A stretch of DNA of 64,000 nucleotides from Thermoflexibacter ruber (GTDB taxonomy: Bacteria; Bacteroidota; Bacteroidia; Cytophagales; Thermoflexibacteraceae): NCBI RefSeq assembly GCF_900113045.1, contig NZ_FONY01000001.1, positions 186,001-250,000 of the forward strand, written 5' to 3'. A program made the translations under genes and the position numbers. Under the pieces are notes generated by a model that did no database searches, was not told the origin of the DNA, and saw nothing but the letters and a program-made list of their open reading frames with translations. Shown piece by piece: positions 62,533 through 64,000 of the stretch; the stretch's first letter is position 1, and every line of letters begins with the position of its first letter.

Positions 62533-63762
62533 TTATTTCAATTTTTCTAAGGCTACTTTCATTCGGCGGATTGCCTCTTTCAAGTTCTCATCAGAGGCGG
62601 CACTGGAAATACGGATACAATTAGGTGCGCCAAAACCTCCGCCATCTACCAAAGATACATGTGCCTCATTGAGCAGGTAAATGCACAAGTCATAGCTATC
62701 TTTGATGTAATAGTTTTCATAACTCTTTCCAAAATAATCACTTACATCAGGGAAAATATAAAAAGCACCCTCAGGAACGTTGGCTTTAATGCCTTTGATT
62801 TCTTTGAGCAGGTCTATCACCAAGTCCCTACGTCTGCGGTAAGCCTCTGACATTTTTTTGGTTTCTGCCATATCGCCTGTTAGGGCTGCCAAAGCCGCTT
62901 TTTGTGTAATAGAGTTCGCCCCAGAGGTTACCTGTCCTTGCATCTTGTCGCAAGCATCAGCTATCCATTTGGGAGCAGCGATATACCCCATTCGCCAGCC
63001 TGTCATAGCAAAACCTTTGGAGAAACCATTGACGGTAATGGTTCTATCTTTGACTATATCCAAAGAACCTATGCTAAAATGCTCGCCTGAGAAGTTGATG
63101 TATTCATAAATCTCATCAGCAATGATAAAAATATGGTCATACTCGGCAACTACTTCTGCAATAGCAGTCAATTCCTCTCTGGAAAATACCGCTCCTGTGG
63201 GGTTGCAAGGCGAGGAGAACAAAATAGCTTTCGTTTTGGGCGTAATTGCGGCTCTTACTTGCGCTGCACTAACTTTGAACTGCTTTTCCAAAGAACCATG
63301 CACCAACACAGGTACACCCTCTGCCATCTTGACCATTTCATAATAGGACACCCAATAAGGTGCAAAGATGATGACCTCATCGCCCGGATTGACCAAAGCC
63401 ATCAAAGTATTGACCAAAGACTGCTTTGCGCCTGTGGAAACCACAATATTTTCTGCTTTGACATCTAAGTTATTATCGCGTTTAAGTTTTTCTGCAATGG
63501 CTTTGCGAAGTTCTGGAATACCTGAAACGGGGGTGTAAAAGGTAAAACCCTCATCTATGGCTTTTTTGGCAGCCTCTCTGATGTGTTGTGGAGTAACAAA
63601 ATCAGGCTCTCCGAGATTGAGACTGATAACGTCAATGCCTTTGGCTTTCAGTTCGCGTGCTTTTTTAGCCATTTCTAAGGTTTGCGACTCTGCCATCGCA
63701 TTGATTCTTTCTGAAAGTGCAGGAATGATTGCTTTTCTTTCTTCTACTAAGACTTCATTCAT
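62533..63762 (-). CDS. Pyridoxal-phosphate aminotransferase, aspartate aminotransferase type
   Basis: 409 residues, class I aminotransferase. 'VISLNLGEPDFVTPQHIREA', 'YTPVSGIPELRKAIAEKL', 'VSTGAKQSLVNTLMALVNPG', 'SSPCNPTGAVFSREEL', 'IIADEIYEYINF', PLP-Lys in 'VNGFSKGFAMTGWRMGYI', and the substrate Arg in 'CIRISSAAS'. This is the AAT I-gamma type. It moves amino groups between aspartate and 2-oxoglutarate, though related enzymes use other substrates. Convergent with maeB. A TAACTTTG box lies upstream at 63859-63866. Confidence 0.92.
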   Translation of the reverse strand: MNEVLVEERKAIIPALSERINAMAESQTLEMAKKARELKAKGIDVISLNLGEPDFVTPQHIREAAKKAIDEGFTFYTPVSGIPELRKAIAEKLKRDNNLDVKAENIVVSTGAKQSLVNTLMALVNPGDEVIIFAPYWVSYYEMVKMAEGVPVLVHGSLEKQFKVSAAQVRAAITPKTKAILFSSPCNPTGAVFSREELTAIAEVVAEYDHIFIIADEIYEYINFSGEHFSIGSLDIVKDRTITVNGFSKGFAMTGWRMGYIAAPKWIADACDKMQGQVTSGANSITQKAALAALTGDMAETKKMSEAYRRRRDLVIDLLKEIKGIKANVPEGAFYIFPDVSDYFGKSYENYYIKDSYDLCIYLLNEAHVSLVDGGGFGAPNCIRISSAASDENLKEAIRRMKVALEKLK

Positions 63763-63887
63763 TTGATTTACAATTTACTTAAAACACGATAAAAGTATGT
63801 AAAGCGTAGTTTATTTGGTTGGTAATGCCTATTCTCTTTCATCAATTTGAAAGGAGTGCAAAGTTAAAAAATTAAGACAAAAGAAGG

Positions 63888-63930
63888 AAAGCCACCAACA
63901 AATTTTGATATTTAGTTGGTGGCTTTTTTT
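63888..63930 (+). terminator. Rho-independent terminator-like hairpin
   Basis: AAAGCCACCAAC (63888-63899) pairs with GTTGGTGGCTTT (63915-63926), 12 bp, then T7 in all on the plus strand. No plus-strand gene precedes it in the window after maeB; it may serve a minus-strand gene entering from the right. Confidence 0.75.
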
Positions 63931-64000
63931 GCCAGTCAAATTTTCTCATTAAAAATAGCAACTTATTTTTTCAAATAACTTTCCGTTGCTCCCAAATAGC

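Noticed and set aside
1-64000. CRISPR arrays, tRNA or rRNA genes
   Set aside because: No regularly spaced direct repeats and no cloverleaf or rRNA-like sequence found by reading intergenic regions.

Overview
The window comes from a member of the Bacteroidota, most likely a gliding or formerly gliding Cytophagales-type bacterium. The signs are AT-rich DNA, promoter boxes of the TAnnTTTG type, a type B (gliding-motility-associated) and a type A type IX secretion C-terminal signal, the mutY-ssb-gldE gene order, a type III glutamine synthetase and DUF2452/DUF2279-type proteins. No rRNA, tRNA, CRISPR array or intact transposase was seen.

Layout. 1-6.4 kb: the 3' part of a giant repeat-rich secreted protein, an AsmA-like protein and a Uma2-like protein. 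6.5-10.1 kb (minus strand): two alpha/beta hydrolases, an ECF sigma factor, a membrane protein coupled to it and a barrel-like protein. 10.5-15.5 kb: an outer-membrane-like protein, a MITE-like element, CorA and a large DUF2339 membrane protein. 15.6-21.7 kb: moaE, a lipoylated E2 acyltransferase, a small lipoprotein, a LamG/FN3 surface protein and an Ldh2-type dehydrogenase. 22-29.3 kb: argS and a carbohydrate cluster (GH97 glycosidase, esterase, Gfo/Idh/MocA oxidoreductase, and a divergent sugar isomerase-like lipoprotein). 29.3-36.5 kb: hisG, a second Uma2-like gene, an FG-GAP lipoprotein, mutY, ssb, gldE and nadC.

36.6-40.9 kb is the accessory heart of the window: a probable toxin-antitoxin-chaperone operon (HigB-like, XRE with a C-terminal tail, SecB-like), a YcxB-like membrane protein, and a type II restriction-modification module whose endonuclease frame lacks a normal start codon at its natural N-terminus. 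41-44.7 kb: rpmE2, a DUF1707/LiaF-like protein and glnN. 44.8-45.7 kb is a graveyard: an IS630 transposase tail fused to the decayed C-terminus of a large DNA methyltransferase-like gene.

45.7-52.5 kb: an orphan response regulator, DUF2452, a membrane protein, an unannotated structured RNA candidate with its own terminator, msrC, a TPR protein, an O-methyltransferase and DUF2279. 52.5-54.5 kb: a small minus-strand secreted-protein cluster with a beta-propeller-like protein, a Cys-rich secreted peptide and a lipoprotein gene split by an in-frame stop. 54.8-63.8 kb: hemH, an intergenic region dense in palindromes, a TPR protein, menC, an NHL-type secreted protein, maeB and an aspartate-type aminotransferase.

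Housekeeping genes (argS, hisG, mutY, ssb, nadC, hemH, menC, maeB, glnN, rpmE2) are scattered singly, as is usual in this phylum. Mobile and defence material is concentrated at 36.6-45.7 kb and in small palindromic repeats at 11.3-11.7, 21.8, 54.8 and 55.9-56.2 kb.
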